From Planctomycetota bacterium (GTDB taxonomy: Bacteria > Planctomycetota > Phycisphaerae > Sedimentisphaerales > Anaerohalosphaeraceae), in contig QNBS01000140.1 of assembly GCA_003644175.1 (NCBI GenBank), positions 1-6,239 of the forward strand: DNA of 6,239 bases. Direction: 5' to 3'. Below, in pieces: positions 5,884 to 6,239 of this stretch. The translations under genes and the position numbers were made by a program. Each line of letters begins with the position of its first letter. The stretch's first letter is position 1. A model generated the notes under the pieces. It was not told where the DNA came from. It worked only from the letters and a program-made list of their open reading frames with translations, and did no database searches.

Positions 5884-6239
5884 TTACTCTATAAACAGCT
5901 TTGTCGCCATTTTGCGGCCGGTTTGGGTTTTGAAGATTTTTTCGATGAGCTTGCCGAGTTGGTCCTTGTCGGCGTCGGGATACTCGTCTGGAATGTTCAC
6001 GAGCCAGTCGGCGTCCCAGATTGCCTTGAATTCGTCAGTGTCTATGTCTTTGGCGCTGTGGTGGCTGCCCACGATTTTGCATACGTGATCGATGATTGTC
6101 TCGTCCAGATGGAGCTGGGTCATGATCTGGCGGGCGATGGGCGGGCCTTCGATTTCCTGATACTTGCCGGCGCTTGAGCCGTGGAGCTCTTCGGCTTTTT
6201 GAATACCGATGTCGTGAAGAACCGCCGCCGCCTTGACAA
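5884..6239 (-). CDS. HD-domain phosphohydrolase (5'-partial)
   Basis: The frame is open from the window edge to a TAA stop at 5884-5886, giving 117 visible residues; the start lies beyond the window. An ATG at 6123 is internal and not the real start, because the conserved HD motif lies upstream of it. Visible motifs are AAAVLHDIGIQ (local 3-13, metal-binding His8-Asp9), GSSAGKYQEIEGPPIA (20-35), IVGSHHSAKDID (55-66) and IWDADWLVNIPDE (73-85, Asp75/Asp77). These fit an HD metal-dependent phosphohydrolase, whose first His would be outside the window. The substrate is unknown. The end (IEKIFKTQTGRKMATKLFIE region) is helical and charged. It is followed after 67 bases by the 60-aa gene in the same direction, so it probably belongs to the same transcript. 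Any link to Moco synthesis is inferred from position only. Confidence 0.85.
   Translation of the reverse strand, partial: VKAAAVLHDIGIQKAEELHGSSAGKYQEIEGPPIARQIMTQLHLDETIIDHVCKIVGSHHSAKDIDTDEFKAIWDADWLVNIPDEYPDADKDQLGKLIEKIFKTQTGRKMATKLFIE

Noticed and set aside
1..6239. tRNA or rRNA genes
   Set aside because: I saw no cloverleaf with a T-loop GTTCRA motif and no conserved rRNA segment on either strand.

Overview
The window reads as part of an anaerobic bacterial chromosome of mid-range GC. Its main content is a molybdenum-cofactor (Moco) operon on the minus strand. The operon has canonical bacterial ribosome binding sites. Its gene set (MobB-MobA with a Cys-rich MobB half, a stand-alone MOSC protein, Mog, and an HD protein with a small acidic companion) resembles what I recall from anaerobes such as Desulfobacterota, Clostridia and Planctomycetota. 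I cannot fix the phylum from sequence alone.

Layout, left to right. Positions 1-204 (+) are the 3' end of a membrane-protein gene. Positions 205-469 are intergenic, with weak terminator-like and promoter-like signals. Positions 470-1678 (+) hold a complete AAA/DUF4143 ATPase with a C-terminal nuclease-like motif; it looks like an independent accessory gene of lower GC. Positions 1679-2120 form a convergent intergenic region with a structured element bounded by 14-bp inverted repeats (about 1723-2000). From 6239 back to 2121 (-) is one tightly packed transcription unit. In transcription order it is: HD-domain hydrolase (5'-partial), a 60-aa small protein, a MobB-MobA fusion, moaA, moaC, a MOSC protein, and mog.

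The Mo genes cover several Moco steps. MoaA and MoaC convert GTP to cyclic pyranopterin monophosphate. Mog adenylylates molybdopterin for molybdate insertion. MobA, with its MobB partner, adds GMP to make the guanine dinucleotide cofactor. MOSC proteins are associated with sulfur or Moco handling. MoaD/MoaE, MoeA and MoeB are not in the window.

The most notable feature is a TGA codon (5544-5546) in the same frame as, and inside, the MobB-MobA coding sequence, four codons after the Walker A Lys-Thr. The 29 codons before it have a ribosome binding site and encode an intact P-loop, and the 354 codons after it are intact. This is either a recoded UGA (possibly selenocysteine), a recent nonsense mutation, or a sequence error. 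A stem-loop lies just downstream of the TGA, but it lacks the loop features of a classical bacterial SECIS.
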